Source: Stenopsyche tienmushanensis (Eukaryota; Arthropoda; Insecta; Trichoptera; Stenopsychidae). From it: a DNA stretch of 64,000 nt. The notes below the pieces were generated by a model. It was not told the origin of the DNA and made no database searches. It saw only the letters and a list, made by a program, of their open reading frames with translations. The position numbers and the translations under genes are program-made. Where the stretch lies: the NCBI GenBank assembly GCA_008973525.1, contig WACJ01000520.1:1054001-1118000 (forward strand), read 5' to 3'. Below are positions 9,428 to 20,830 of the stretch, one piece after another. Within the stretch, counting starts at the first letter, position 1. Each line of letters starts with the position of its first letter.

Positions 9428-11588
9428 CATCATTCAGATTGTATAACGAATGCAGAGCATATGTAATTCTAATGTTTCGTTATATTAAGATTAGCCTATT
9501 TAAATACTATTAAGCTAAAAAGCAAAAATTAAGCTATGAAATTGCTTGAAAAAAATATGTATATGAATTCAGTGACGAGTGCAGCAGGAAAACTTCCTTA
9601 TTTGAAATGCGCACCCTGAAGCAATAATTATTTTTAAATAAATAAGAGCTACACTCATTCAAAAGAATACATTTTAACGTTTTTTATAATATAAATTTAT
9701 AATTGATCGTGCAGTAGATGAGGGAAGAGTGCGCGTTCGCCTTAGAGGCGTACCTTTTGTGTTATAATTTTTTTTGATAAGGTAGTTTTCCTACCGCGTT
9801 CTTTTATTAATATTTGTTTGGGATCTTAGAACGCTCTGTAAGAGGATTTTCTTGTCTAAACTTTTGAAAAAACCGATTTTGTTTGTTTTTTACTTTTTTT
9901 CTTGTTTAGACTTTTAAGAATATATTCTCCATTAATCTCCAAGATATTTCCAAAATTCCAATTATTTACGTTGTTTTCGAAACTATTTTTTTCAACATGA
10001 ACCTTTTCTATATAACCTTCTATTGTTTCTACCAGATTTATGTCAAAATTCAATTTATAATTAAAAAAGAAAACTGAAAATATAAAGCAAATTTTTTTTA
10101 AACAGTCGCCATTTTGTGAAAATAAAATTATATCATTTTTTTGAGGTAGGAACTTAGTGACATCTATACTAATTCAGAATCTTTACGTATTCGTTAAATT
10201 TTAGATGATTAAAAGGGTTGAAATCGTGTCAACCATGGTACGACTTTTTTCATCCCTTACACTTTACCACTCTATAATTTTTTTATTTAATTGTTTTTGT
10301 ATATTCTGCTTATTTTTTATCGAAATTGTAAAAACATCCAAAATTTGTGTTTTTATACTAGAATACCTTTTAGTACCATTAAAAAATAAAAATTATGATG
10401 CTATTTCTAAGATATTAAATAGACACTTTATTTATTGTTTTATTATTATTAATGAATATTTTGTAAATATTTTTGAAATTAAATTATTTTTTGCTACTTC
10501 TAATATAACAAAAATATTAATACGAAACAGTTATTGAAGTAAATGCAAGATACAAACAGTTAGTGGTGTAAATTAGAACGGATCCGTGATGGTTCATTTT
10601 AGCGCAAGTTCCATCACACAGGAAAGGCGCAGGCCAGGATATATCTTCCTCTTCCATCCATGCATCATCAGGTCGTGTCTTTCATTATCAGACTGGCTTT
10701 ATTTACGGATCCAGTCCGACGATAAAACTGAGATGAGCCGCGAAGGCCTTTTTAGCTTTTTTCCTCTTTAATTCTTTATTGCTTAAATCACGCTTCGCTT
10801 GTAATTACTATCTCTCCCTGATAGGGACCTCAAACTCCTGCGATCCAAATAAAGCGAAATATATCCAACCGAACATAGCCTAATGATATTTATAAAACCC
10901 TCAAATTACCCCTCGGGTTTTTAAATAAAAATAATGGCATCATTTACTTGATTCATTTGCATAAATAATTGCCGAACCGTGCAATAAAAACCGGGAAGAA
11001 GGCGAAGCCATAGAAAATTGTTTCGTTATTAGATTGTGCGGAAACACTGTAAATATATTCAGCGTTATCATATCGCGAACTTTCGTGTGTGTGCTTTAAA
11101 CCAAAAGCACTAAAATACTTTAATGAAAATAAACATTATTTGTTTGTACTAATATTTTCAGATAAGCATTGAGATTGATGAGACTTTCGTACAGAATAAA
11201 TGGCAGTTATAAACATCATATTATTTCGATGTAAAATGACTGGAGATGAGAGTTTTAAATGAAAAAAGCGGGCTAAATTATATTAAAAATATACAGAGCA
11301 GCATTTTTTAGAACTTGGATTTACTTATATATCTATATCTCGTTATATGTCCGCTCTTTATACGGCATTTCTCTATAACGGCCGTTTTAAAATCATGGTC
11401 GTTTTTCGATTTACGGCCCACAATGCTTCGTTATACGGCCAAAAATGTTTTAAGCAATTTAAATCAAGTTGCTTTATTCACTGTTAATAATGATTTAGGA
11501 GTAATAATAGTTCATGATTAAAAAAAGTTATTAATTTTTACCACAATTAATCACAATTTATGTTCTTAATCAGGATTCGTATCTTTTT
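9428..11588. other. AT-rich single-copy DNA, no gene recognised
   Basis: An open frame of 110 codons at 10205-10537 is made of AT-rich hydrophobic codons with no motif and looks like chance. Nothing else is supportable. Confidence 0.5.
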
Positions 11589-12755
11589 TTTTGTAAGGAG
11601 GGGAAATTGTTTAACCACACTGCTCGGCCCGTACCCGATAGTAGTGTGAAGTTACGGAGTCGCTACTCACTAAAACCCCTCCTTATTCACTGCTGTCACC
11701 CGGCTACTAGTAAGTATTGCGCGAGGGTGGCAGCGATGCTTCCCTTCCGGGTTCTCCTGCATGTCCTTTGTTCTCCTGGATGTCGCCTGTGTGTCTGTTA
11801 AGAGGATTTCTCTTCTGTTGCATAGCGCACATCGTGTACTTGCACCATGCATTCCATGCCCTAGCATCCGTAAACATTGAAGGTACCATGTTGTTAGAGG
11901 AGAGCGAGCCGACTCCCAGTTCCTCCCGATGGATGTACCTTTCGGTGCTCCATGCTGGGCAGACGAATGTCGTGTGTGCAGCATCATCGTATTCCGCTCG
12001 GCAGTGATGGCACTTCGGGCCAGTCTCGTTGTCTATTTTGTGTAGGTAGTTGCTAAAACAGCCGTGCCCAGTGAGGACCTGGGTCAAGTGGTATCACAGT
12101 TGGCCGTGGTTTCTGGCTATTTAGGTTCTCAAGTTCGTGCGTCCACCGACTTTAGCAGAGTTGTCCTATCGGGACTGCCACGCTGCCATGGTGATTTAAT
12201 TAGCGTTATTCTTGTCTTCTTTTTTCTGTATTGCCTGTCTCTCGCAGGCGAACAGATCGATTGGCAGTATGGCAGCTAGTGCCTGGATGGCATCTTTCGA
12301 CACTGTGCGAAATGCAGCAGCCACCCTGATTGCGCTCCTTCTCTGGACTCTGGCCATGTTGAGCCTGGACCTTTAAATTTGTAGTACCTTGGCCCATATC
12401 AGCGCGCAGTACAACAGTACCGAGTGCACTACCTCGTTGTAGAGTCGCCTCCTGTTTGTTTTTGGGCCACTAATGTTGGGAATCAATCTGACCAGGTTCT
12501 CCATGATGCTAGCCGCCTTCTCTGCTGCCTTCTCATCGTGGGTGGTTCTTGAGTATTTAATCTAGCAACCTCCGAGCTTCAAGGGTTCGTCCATTAGCGG
12601 CGTCCTCAGCAGTCCGTCGTACATTATGTTCCACAGGGCGAGTCCGAGAACCGTCTCTGGTTTTTCTCTTCTCCCCCTGTCGGCATCTGCGTAGATCAGA
12701 GTTTTCGCCTGCAGGTATTTCTCCAACATTCTGGTGAAGAGGATTCGTATCTAAA
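11589..12755 (-). pseudogene. R1-type retrotransposon ORF2 remnant (R1-B), 3' end included
   Basis: The 3' part of a second non-LTR family is read on the minus strand. Visible pieces in order are RMLEKYLQAKTLIY, LALWNIMYDGLLRTPL (part of motif B), IKYSRTTHDEKAAEKAASIM, VRLIPNISGPKTNRRRLYNE, then LTGHGCFSNYLHKID and CHHCRAEYDDAAHTTFVC, the C-terminal finger. The YADD motif and about 100 residues between motif B and the thumb are deleted, and several stops interrupt the frame. Past the coding part the UTR ends in CCTTACAAAAAAAAAG, that is a normal poly(A) tail at 11589-11600. The segment at 11810-11830 is the intact counterpart of the LTR insertion site in the R1-B copy at 44925. Confidence 0.8.
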
Positions 12756-13924
12756 CAAGAAAGATGTTGCTGTACTTCATTGTTCTAATGCGATTAACGA
12801 CAATTCATAGAATATATAAATCCTTTGCTTTTTGTCTATTTATATCATATAATTTATGAAACCTTCTCATTTTAAGAACATCTATAACTTTCTTAATGAT
12901 CGAATAAAAACATTTTGGGGTTTGCTATAAAAAATATCATTCATAACAAAAGCAAATTTAATTTTATAATTAGTACAAAAAATACGTGTTTCCTGAACCG
13001 TGTCTCGATACAAAGTGGCTGTAAAAGGATAAATGTCGAAATATTAAATATTTATCGGTCGGTCTCTAATATTTAAAATGAAATAGAAGAAATAATGATA
13101 AGGTTCAACTGTTAGCTTAATGTTTTAAGGAAATTTCCGATCAAAAGTGATTGAAGCGCAAATATTGAACAAAAATAAAAATATAGACCATAACATTGGG
13201 GGATTAATCCGCTTCCCGATAGGGGTATTTATTTTAAAGCCGCCGTTTCGCCGGTTCTGTCTGTCGACATAAAAAATACTTCATATTCCTGAGTTTTCCC
13301 GATCGCCGGAAAATTACGAAGCCAGCCGTCTAAATTGATTTTATTACGTAGTCGCGAAAGAATATATTTTCGGTGCCTTGACGATAGTAAACGTTAGAGT
13401 TCAAAAGCCAATCTATTTACCCGAAGAACTTTATATTAAAAATTGTAACGAAAGAGACTGTGGGACCCAATGAGCTTTTATGAAGAAAGTTTAAAAAGCA
13501 ATTTAAAATTTTTAAGTGATATTGCATTTCCGCTGGAATTGACGTCCTATACTCTGTAATAAAAAATATTAAAAAATGGAGGTTCATTTCGCGGACGATC
13601 TATGGCATGAATTATGCGCATTTCTGGAAGCATTTCCCATGAGAAAGCATTCGCTAATATATTCATTTTAAAATTCATCAAGAAAATTTTATGAATTTGT
13701 AATCTCTATTTTGCGTTCGTTTTACTACGTATTATAATAGTCCACGTGAAAAAACAGAACCTGTCCCATACCCATATAAGAATTACAGCCATAAATTAAT
13801 ATTAAAGAGCAATATTGTATAGTTAGCGGGCTATAGAGATGAGCGTGTTGAATATCAACAGGTGATAAAAGATATATGATAGTTTTATTAGATTTCTCAC
13901 TGCGAAGATATAATGAATGTGTTA
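12756..13924. other. AT-rich single-copy DNA, no gene recognised
   Basis: Short open frames only. Nothing in them resembles a protein family or a repeat seen elsewhere in the window. Confidence 0.5.
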
Positions 13925-14275
13925 AAAAAATCAATGTTTTATGTTCGTATTTAATGAGCTTCCATACTGTTCATCCAATTGCGATAAAACATTGTCAACT
14001 TACTGTTTACACTTGCGGAAATAACATAGATATAATAAAATTATTGTATGGATGCACCATGTTAGCGCATATTGGTCTGGTGAAATGAAGCTTGGGCTAT
14101 GGGGACGGGAAGAAAAAAGATGTGCGCGCAATACGGTGGTTAAGTCGGCCTTCGAGAGCAAGTGTGCATTTGCTTTTGGATCCCAGCTCTTCGGCTCGCA
14201 CTACACGTGACCTGAAGCAATAAATTACGTACTGCATTTCTTTTAAAATAATTGTTAAGCGCTTATTGCAATGCA
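13925..14275 (+). repeat. composite repeat: S-unit plus LTR-like block, copy 1
   Basis: The first part contains CATCCAATTGCGATAAAACA, the S-unit core. The second begins GGATGCACCATGTTAGCGCA, continues TTGGTCTGGTGAA, and ends with CTACACGTGACCTGAAGC and AATAAATTACGTACTGC near 14205-14250. The AATAAA in this block suggests an LTR or other transcript 3' region. Further copies lie at 14290, 23158 and 26776, all plus strand. Confidence 0.6.
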
Positions 14276-14289
14276 TGTCTGGCATTCGC

Positions 14290-14545
14290 CTGTTATATAT
14301 AAAAATTATTGTTTGTATGTATGTATTATATACGCTCCTGTATCATTTATCCAATTGCGATGAAACTTTGAAAAATTATTGTGCGTATCTATGTGAATAT
14401 TTTAGAATTAGTACAAGCATTGCTTGTGTACGGAATTCGTTTTGCGAGACGTTTAACGGATGCACCATGTTGGCGCCTATTGGTCTGGTGAAGTGAATCG
14501 TGAGCAATGCGGTGTTTGAGTTCCGCTTACGGAAGTACACACGGG
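14290..14545 (+). repeat. composite repeat, copy 2, 3'-truncated
   Basis: A second copy follows head-to-tail. It has TATATATAAAAATTATTGTT, CCAATTGCGATGAAACTTTG, GAATTAGTACAAGCATTGCT, then GGATGCACCATGTTGGCGCC and TTGGTCTGGTGAAGTGAA. It breaks off near 14545, where an R1-type tail begins. Confidence 0.6.
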
Positions 14546-14816
14546 GGACAAATTGAGACTGAATAGACAGCGACTGCTGTGTGATCTGTTCCAAGTGCCC
14601 TCGGATTAGCCACACAGCAGTGTCATCCACCGCTCTTATGATCTCCAGAGAAACGTTACGCTAAGAGCTTCCAGACGCTCTTTCCTCTCACTCCACTTTT
14701 CCACTTCAGGACACGCTGACCTAATGGCTGGTCCCCGCGCATACGAGACATTTAAAAAGTTTTGCGTTAGTTTTGGGACCAAATGTGCCGAAGGAGGACA
14801 CTATGGAGGATAATTC
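14546..14816 (+). pseudogene. R1-A-like ORF2 C-terminal fragment
   Basis: Plus-strand reading with frame shifts gives a cysteine-rich piece (CCVICSKCP..SH near 14570-14625) and then YETFKKFCVSFGTKCAEGGHYGG near 14740-14812. The R1-A protein ends with a matching AFNTFCESFGAKCVDGGYYAKHW. The fragment is therefore the last ~90 codons of a related, decayed R1 copy in the opposite orientation. Upstream parts are lost at the junction with the composite repeat. Confidence 0.6.
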
Positions 14817-15614
14817 CGTCGTCTACTCCTTCATTTGCTGATAAATGTAGAATCAATGGACAAATGGCTGGCATCTGGATTTAATAATAGACATTTAAAT
14901 CTGGTTAATGTAGCTACCTTCAGATCTGGCAGCGAATTGTCCAATCTCCTAATTTCTTTACAAATACTTACAGCAGCCACGTTGGAGTAGTAAAATGTTT
15001 CCAGCAACACTTACTGGTTAATGACTTTTACCCTGGTGCGTACTTTTTTGATTTCAAGTGTGTATCTGTGATAACTGGTGAACGTGGTGGAAGCAAAAAA
15101 GAAACTCCGCGCCCTCCATAATAGGCGAGGTTCCCAGGCAGGAAAACCGATTTCGGATTACGTACAACCGAAAGTGTATTGGAGGAGGAAGGAAGAGTTT
15201 ATGCTACAGGGAAAGGAATTACTGCGTGAGGTCCACCACGAGTCCAACCTCAGTTTGAAAGGGGGTACAGCAGATGACGGATCCCCTTTTCTCATGGTAC
15301 TCGTATTGGTTCGGTCATTTGTAGTACCTAGTTACGGAGACAAAGTCGCTGTTTGAGCAGTCGTAGCCGTTCTCGCATAAATGCAATAGACTATTGAAGA
15401 TAGTGGTGTTGCTTTTTATACAGAGTCTTCCTGTTTAAAACCTTTACGGGTACGCAGCGCAGGGTAAGTTGCTCACCGAACTCATGTTAGCTGCAGCGTT
15501 TGAAGTCCACAAACTGATATCAGCTTTACGTTGAGACATTGTGCCTCATGATTGTCGATTAGTAGAGAAAGGGTAAATAAATTATGTTCTTGTCTTTCCG
15601 TCTTTTGATTGCTG
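14817..15614. other. moderately GC DNA, possibly retroelement-derived
   Basis: The start is presumably R1 3' UTR. A 92-codon open frame at 15078-15356 is rich in charged residues in its first half (MNVVEAKKKLRALHNRRG, then KPISDYVQPKVYWRRKEEFM), but I do not recognise a domain. It could be a gag-like relic or chance. Confidence 0.3.
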
Positions 15615-15835
15615 TTTTTCAACGTCGCTCTGACGAGATGAATAGCCATCGAGGATCAAGAAGTATATATCCTTTGAAAGGGGGAATTTATCGTTCATCC
15701 GCCCCAGTATCATCGAGGCTAATGGTATGAAGCGCCATGTGATCCGAGTGACCCCTCGGTGCGGTGTCCGCAGCCAAATAACGCGACGATCGAAAACTGT
15801 CGCAGCGACGAAGGCAATATAGGGGAATAAATGAG
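15615..15835. repeat. dispersed GC-richer repeat, copy 1 (pair with 25765)
   Basis: Segments such as AACGTCGCTCTGACGAGATG, CATCGAGG, GAGTGACCCCTCGGTGCGGT and GTCGCAGCGACGAAGGCAAT recur in the same order and strand at 25765-25925 with substitutions. The family is not identified. It may be a retroelement leader or other internal sequence. Confidence 0.5.
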
Positions 15836-17517
15836 ATATTTTTGTTGGGCCTTTTCAACAGCATTTAGCATCTACATATTTGTCAAATCGAGAAGCATCG
15901 TCAAGCAATAAAATATTCTATCATGCACCGCTAATGAACACGCTGTGTTAGAATAAAGTCTGCGAATTGAAAATGTAGCATGCAAATATTTTCGCATTAT
16001 TATGTTTGTATCAAGGCTGAAAATGAAATATTGCCATGTGGCTCTTTTTTGCTTTGTTTCCAGTACGCCAAAATGACTACCATCACAATTGATTTAATAT
16101 GATAATTTAAAATCCGTGTACCATATGACACGCACGGGTGGGAACAAAAAGATTAAATGTTTGGCGAAAGACATGCCACCGTGGCTTGTCGGTGTCAACC
16201 GCGACTTGAGCACCATTAATATTCGTATATTCAATTCCCATGGATGGCTTTCATTTTGACTCTGTGACATCTGCTTGCTTAGCACCTTTCCTTGTTAGCC
16301 TCGATGATGGAATCCACGACCTTTTTATTGTTTATGAAATATCAGCGATATCCGATAAGGGCGACGTTGTCTCGGGAAGGGACGTATAAAATATTGAATT
16401 GTTTATCTGGACGGGAGGGTAAGGAACGTGTATATTACCCAAATGATTGATCGTGCTTTGGGTGATTTATAGTTTGAGGTGAGTTGGGTCAAAGGACCAA
16501 GCCCAATAAACTACAATTGTTGTGAGGTAAGGACCATTTACTGTTTTCAAAGCGTGTCCAAATGCTTAATTACTGTTCGGTTTTGTTTGATAAATGTATC
16601 CCATTTTTGTTTCTAAATACGTCCATATTTTATTTCGACCGTCGAAAAAAATGTGTTCGAAGCACCAAAAATTAATACGAAAGGCTCTGATGTTACGTGT
16701 TAAGACCAATGAGTAAATAAAAAATATAATAATAAGGCTTCGGCGGGCGGACCATTTGTCAAGGGATAATTAATTATTCACATGAAGGTCTGGCCTCCCG
16801 TGGAGGGGTCCAATCAAATATTTATCCAAATAGATTGATATACAGTCCGTGTTTGTTTTCAATAAATTTAAATTCATAAATCTATCTACGAATGATTTAT
16901 TACACTGACGTAATCGAAAACGGTACATTTTTTCAATTAATTCACGTATACAATTGTGCTAACGCGCTTACGAACACCAGCGTACGTACGAACATTTTAA
17001 TGATTTAATTATTTTTACTTATTTTCGAGCGCCCCGCCGGCGAGGAGTTGAGATGAAAAATTGAAGCGGCCGCTTCGAAATGGGTCGCATCGGGTTCGGT
17101 AGCTGTTCGACGTATCGAAAGTCTTCTTTGTAATTAATTGGACGCTTCAGGCTGGTCGCTGAGAATAACCTTTAGGATAGATGTCTGAATAGGACTAAAG
17201 TAAGATGTCATCATTACTTGGAAGTGTCTCGTAAATAAGTCTGTACGACATTTCGCGCTCCATTTCATCAGCATCTTCGGAGGAGCTCAAACTGAACGAA
17301 GAAATCACTTAAAGTCGTCTACGTACTTCTGGAAACATTTCTTTGTAGTTGTTTCGCTGGAAGTTGAGCTTGTAAAACTTTCTCAAATCTGAAACAAATT
17401 CTCCCCCAAAGACAAATTTTTCAGCAACTTATATTCTCACGCATATCGAGACATTGTATATAATACCATTATTTTAATTTATAAGCATAATTTTATATTT
17501 TCAGCCCTTATTTGATA
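15836..17517. other. single-copy DNA, no gene recognised
   Basis: No open frame of note. Positions 17020-17110 are GC-richer (CGCCCCGCCGGCGAGG, GCGGCCGCTTCG) and could be regulatory. Confidence 0.45.
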
Positions 17518-17668
17518 TTAACACTATCGTGGCCTCGCCAAAGAATCAGACCATTGAACGTATTTCTTCAAATAGATGTAGCATCAACAGTTGCAGATAT
17601 AAAAATTCATTCACCGTATTAATTGATTACTGATGCAACATATGCATCACCGGCCACGAAAGTGTTAA
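17518..17668. mobile_element. 151-bp TTAA MITE
   Basis: The left end TTAACACTATCGTGGCC and the reversed right end TTAACACTTTCGTGGCC match at 16 of 17 bases, including the TTAA. Both ends carry TTAA, the target of piggyBac-type transposases. The element is short, AT-rich and non-coding. Its ends differ from pB-M1, so it is a separate TTAA family. Confidence 0.75.
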
Positions 17669-17995
17669 ACAGGTACATTACCTATACACTATTCAAAGAA
17701 AATATAAATTGATCAAATGGGTTAGAAACTTATTACTTGTTGAAGATGTCTACACTCAAAAATATGTTTTTTGTATTTTCAGCAAGACGAGAAAATATTA
17801 TAAAAAAAAAAATCTGAATGACTTTATATTAATATATCTGATCGAAAAATCTAGATTCGCCCTAGTTCTCTGGCTTTGAGAGAGTAAATACTGAGGCTAT
17901 TAACACTTTGTATGCGGAGTTGTTTCGCTCGGACATGCATGAGACGCAGAAGTGTCGAATGGGTCGCGCATAACATATGTTTTTTAAAATTCTAA
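17669..17995. other. AT-rich single-copy DNA
   Basis: Nothing recognised. Confidence 0.4.
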
Positions 17996-18255
17996 AACAA
18001 TATCTTCTTATATATAAATATGAATTCTTATTTGTTCGTACGAAATGCGCTGCCATATCGTTCATCGGATTGCGATAAAACTATGTTCACTTATTGCTAA
18101 AAATTCCGCAAGTAACATAGGTATAGTCTAATGTATAAAAAATAATGTTTGTTTGTCCGTTTGTAATGAGCTGCCATACCGTCCATCCGATCGCAATAAA
18201 ACTTTGTCAATTTATTGTTTAAACTTACGAAAATAACATGGAAATATTAAAAATA
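17996..18255 (+). repeat. two tandem S-units
   Basis: Two head-to-tail copies of about 125 bp are present: CATCGGATTGCGATAAAACT near 18063 and CATCCGATCGCAATAAAACT near 18184. Each is preceded by a TTTGTTCGT/TTTGTCCGT run and followed by AACATAGGTAT or AACATGGAAAT. S-units also form the first part of the composite repeats at 13925, 14290 and 23158, and stand at 25970. The family is unknown. The T(G)TTTG-rich start followed by an imperfect 'CCGATTGCGATxAAAC' block is common in arthropod repeats. Confidence 0.6.
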
Positions 18256-18301
18256 TTATTTGTATACACAGTTTGTTGTTAACCAGATGTGTTTTTGAAG
18301 A

Positions 18302-18600
18302 TGTAGCGTGTTCGAAATATAATCCCCGTGCAATGGCGTTGTTAGTCTGTACAGATTTAATTCGCCAGATTAACTGCAACATTTTCCGTTTTTCTTTAGA
18401 CGCAATGTGTCAATTTAACAGCAGCATAGTCTGTGGTCGCATTTCTAACACCAGTGTTGCGTGATACTGAGCGGAAATGCTGTCTCCCGGACTCTGCTCG
18501 GAGAGCGCCCCTCCTCTATCAAGCAACATTGGTGTCAGAAACGGCGGATGGTGAAGATGTTGAGTCGCATTAGATTCCACTTCTGACACCAATGTTGCGT
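18302..18600 (+). mobile_element. rearranged LTR-1 cluster with opposed primer-binding sites
   Basis: A plus-strand LTR begins TGTAGCGTG (18302) and ends CAAGCAACA (18528). One base later TGGTGTCAGAAACGGCGG is its primer-binding site. Only 27 bp after that, a minus-strand site (TTCCACTTCTGACACCA, 18575-18591) and the LTR end TGTTGCG follow. Inside the first LTR, 18442-18465 is another reversed site/LTR end (TTCTAACACCAGTGTTGCG). The cluster is a product of rearrangement, not a single element. Confidence 0.55.
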
Positions 18601-19426
18601 GGTCTAAAGATAAATACTCTTTTCTTGCAAGAAATGTGTCAATAAAGTTGGGCAAATTTGGTTTCGTAGGTAAATTTTGTTCAAGCCTGGAAACTTTTTC
18701 TAAGCTATTCGTTGATATAAAATGTGATACAGAGTCTGTGTCATCGGACAATTATAAATAGTGAGAGCATAACACACATGTTGTATCATCGGCCATATTT
18801 AAAAAAAATACATATTTTGTTATATTCAAACAATTTTAACACTATATTCACTCATATTCACAATGAGCATTTCGATAGGAAAGCTCCTCAATTGATATAC
18901 AATACATAGATCAATACATTTGAGTGCCTGTTATGTTGATGGCAACCCCAGTGGAAGTTTTCGTAATATTGTGAGGGATTTTTATGATGTTTATATTATG
19001 ATATCAATTTTCTGCTGTATAACGCTTTTCATTAATAAGTGTTGATATAACATCAACACTTCTCAGTGGATTGCCTTTGTCTTATCCATACATCACTTTT
19101 TTGCACAATCATTGTTTTTTCCATCTCGATACAAAGATAATCAAGTTCATCACTTCAAGAATGTCGGAATCACTTTGAAAGCTGTGTAAAGAATGAAAAG
19201 TGGGTTAATATTTACGCTATAAATCTAAGCATCACTGTTGATTGGAGTTGTAAATATGAGATTGCTTTTATATAAGTGAGAAACTTTTGATTTCAAATTG
19301 ACCCGCTTATGCTACAATGTCGTAAGGTATACGTTTATTGAATTTGTAACAATTGTAAACATTATTAATCATGTTCCGATTGAATATTACAATGTTTTGG
19401 GTAGTCACTGCATGATTATTTTTTGG
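18601..19426. other. AT-rich single-copy DNA with one hairpin
   Basis: No gene. AAGTGTTGAT at 19037-19046 and ATCAACACTT at 19052-19061 form a perfect 10-bp stem around ATAAC. Confidence 0.45.
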
Positions 19427-20290
19427 TTATTAGGGTGATGCACAAGTTCTCATTAACCTAAGAGATAAGTCCCAGAAGTACCCGTCTTAACTAAAATAAA
19501 AAAATATATCTTTATTTCTCAACAAAGTTTTCTTTCAGCTCGATACACTTTTGCAATAGCTTCGACACCCTGTCCCATAAGTTTCTTTCGTTTTCATATT
19601 AAGAAAAAAATAAAAAATCATTTGTATTTTATCAAAATTTATTAGCAAACAGACAACGCGTCGTCTGTTCGCTAATTCTGGCCGTTTTCTGGCAATTACA
19701 TTCTTTAGATTGTCTAGTTGGAAACAATATTTTGTTGAATTGATCGTTTCACCTTGCTGAAGTAGCTCATAATAAACTACCCCCTTCCAGTCCCACCAAA
19801 TTCATAGCAAAATTTTTTTTTGGATGTAGGCCAGGTTTACCTACAATTAAAGCTTCTGTACCCTTGGTTCAAGACCGTTTACGTTGGATATTCTCATAGA
19901 GTATCCAAATTTCATCTCCAGTGACAAGTCTCTTCAAAAAATATTGGCTATTATGTCGTTGGAGAAGAAGATCGCATGTTTAAATACGCTGAAGTTTATT
20001 TGAGTCAATCAGTTCATGAGGAAGCCACACATCTGAACGATTGATGTAGCCCAATTTTGTCAGATGATTATGGACGGACGTTCGCGGAATCTCTAACTTG
20101 TTAGATATTTCGCGGGTTTTCTTCAACCATGGTTATGATTAGATCTGTGTTCATTTGCCAGTTCCATTGCTTCCTTGTTTCACGAGGAAGCAAGTTTTCG
20201 CTTTCTTTGGATCCGATTCTCTCCTTTTAGTCCATTGTTTCAGCCGTGTCTTTATTTTATTGCTCATTTGAAGTGTCAGCAGTCTGAAAG
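19427..20290 (-). pseudogene. mariner transposase relic B
   Basis: On the minus strand, with frame shifts, the order fits a mariner transposase, a DDD-type cut-and-paste enzyme. Near 20230 MSNKIKTRLKQW-like sequence is seen. Around 20015-20130 comes a helix-turn-helix region (VEENPRNISNKLEIPRTSVH, then LTKLGYINRSDVWLPHEL). VTGDEIWILYENIQRK near 19870-19920 carries the first catalytic Asp. Near 19780-19840 a GLHPKKxL...W segment leads to YELLQQGETINS-like sequence, and RPELANRR lies near 19670. The full protein would be about 345 residues. Stops and shifts show it is dead. The plus-strand end TTAGGGTGATGCACAAGTTC at 19433 after TA looks like the terminal repeat. Confidence 0.7.
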
Positions 20291-20383
20291 GCGGACCGGT
20301 TGGACACACAAACCATGTGGTCACTCCCTCTTCCTTTAGCGGCCTTTAGCTCCTCATGCATAAAATCTATATATTTATCTTTT

Positions 20384-20830
20384 TTACTTATTTATTTTGC
20401 ACCTTGCTACTTGATTACTTTTGTTGAGCAAGCTTGCATGCTCCCGAACAGTTTGGATCATTGGATGGTCCCCATGTTTCTTTATTCCAGGTGTTAAGTG
20501 ATGGGCCCATGTTTTATCCATGCTTATGAATAGACGCAAAAACTTGGCTATATTACTTTGAGATAAACACTCAATTGAAACATTATTATGACGCTGTTTT
20601 TGTTCCATTGTGAGCAAATGCGGCACCCGTCTTGCGGACAGCTCTCTCATATCAAATTTTTCAAAGTACTTTTTGAAATGTTTATCATGTCTGATAGCTA
20701 GTACACTTTTAGTTGACGGTCATTTAATACCATTTTGTGGATTTTTAAGAACATTTCTATCGCGGTTACCTCATTTGGTCGACCACTGCGATGTTCGTCT
20801 TGGCAACTCGTACTGCCTCGTTTAAATTCT
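20384..20830 (-). pseudogene. irritans-type mariner transposase relic A
   Basis: Minus-strand reading gives FKRGSTSCQDEHRSGRPNEV near 20760-20820, KIHKMVLNDRQLKV, SDMINISKST, then an open part MRELSARRVPHLLTMEQKQR continuing to SIECLSQSN, FLRLFISMDKTWAHHLTPGI and HASLLNKS down to 20384. This is close to the irritans subfamily. The first catalytic motif, normally MDETW, reads MDKTW, so the Asp is kept but the next residue is changed. The second and third catalytic Asp regions are missing. It lies beside relic B on the same strand but belongs to a different mariner lineage. Confidence 0.75.

Noticed and set aside
10205..10537. 110-codon open frame on the plus strand
   Set aside because: Very AT-rich, dominated by Ile/Phe/Leu/Asn/Lys, no motif or initiation context; expected by chance in such DNA.
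15078..15356. 92-codon frame considered as gag relic (KPISDYVQPKVYWRR)
   Set aside because: Only a vague resemblance to retrotransposon gag. No zinc knuckle or neighbouring pol, and it is followed by an unrelated second half.
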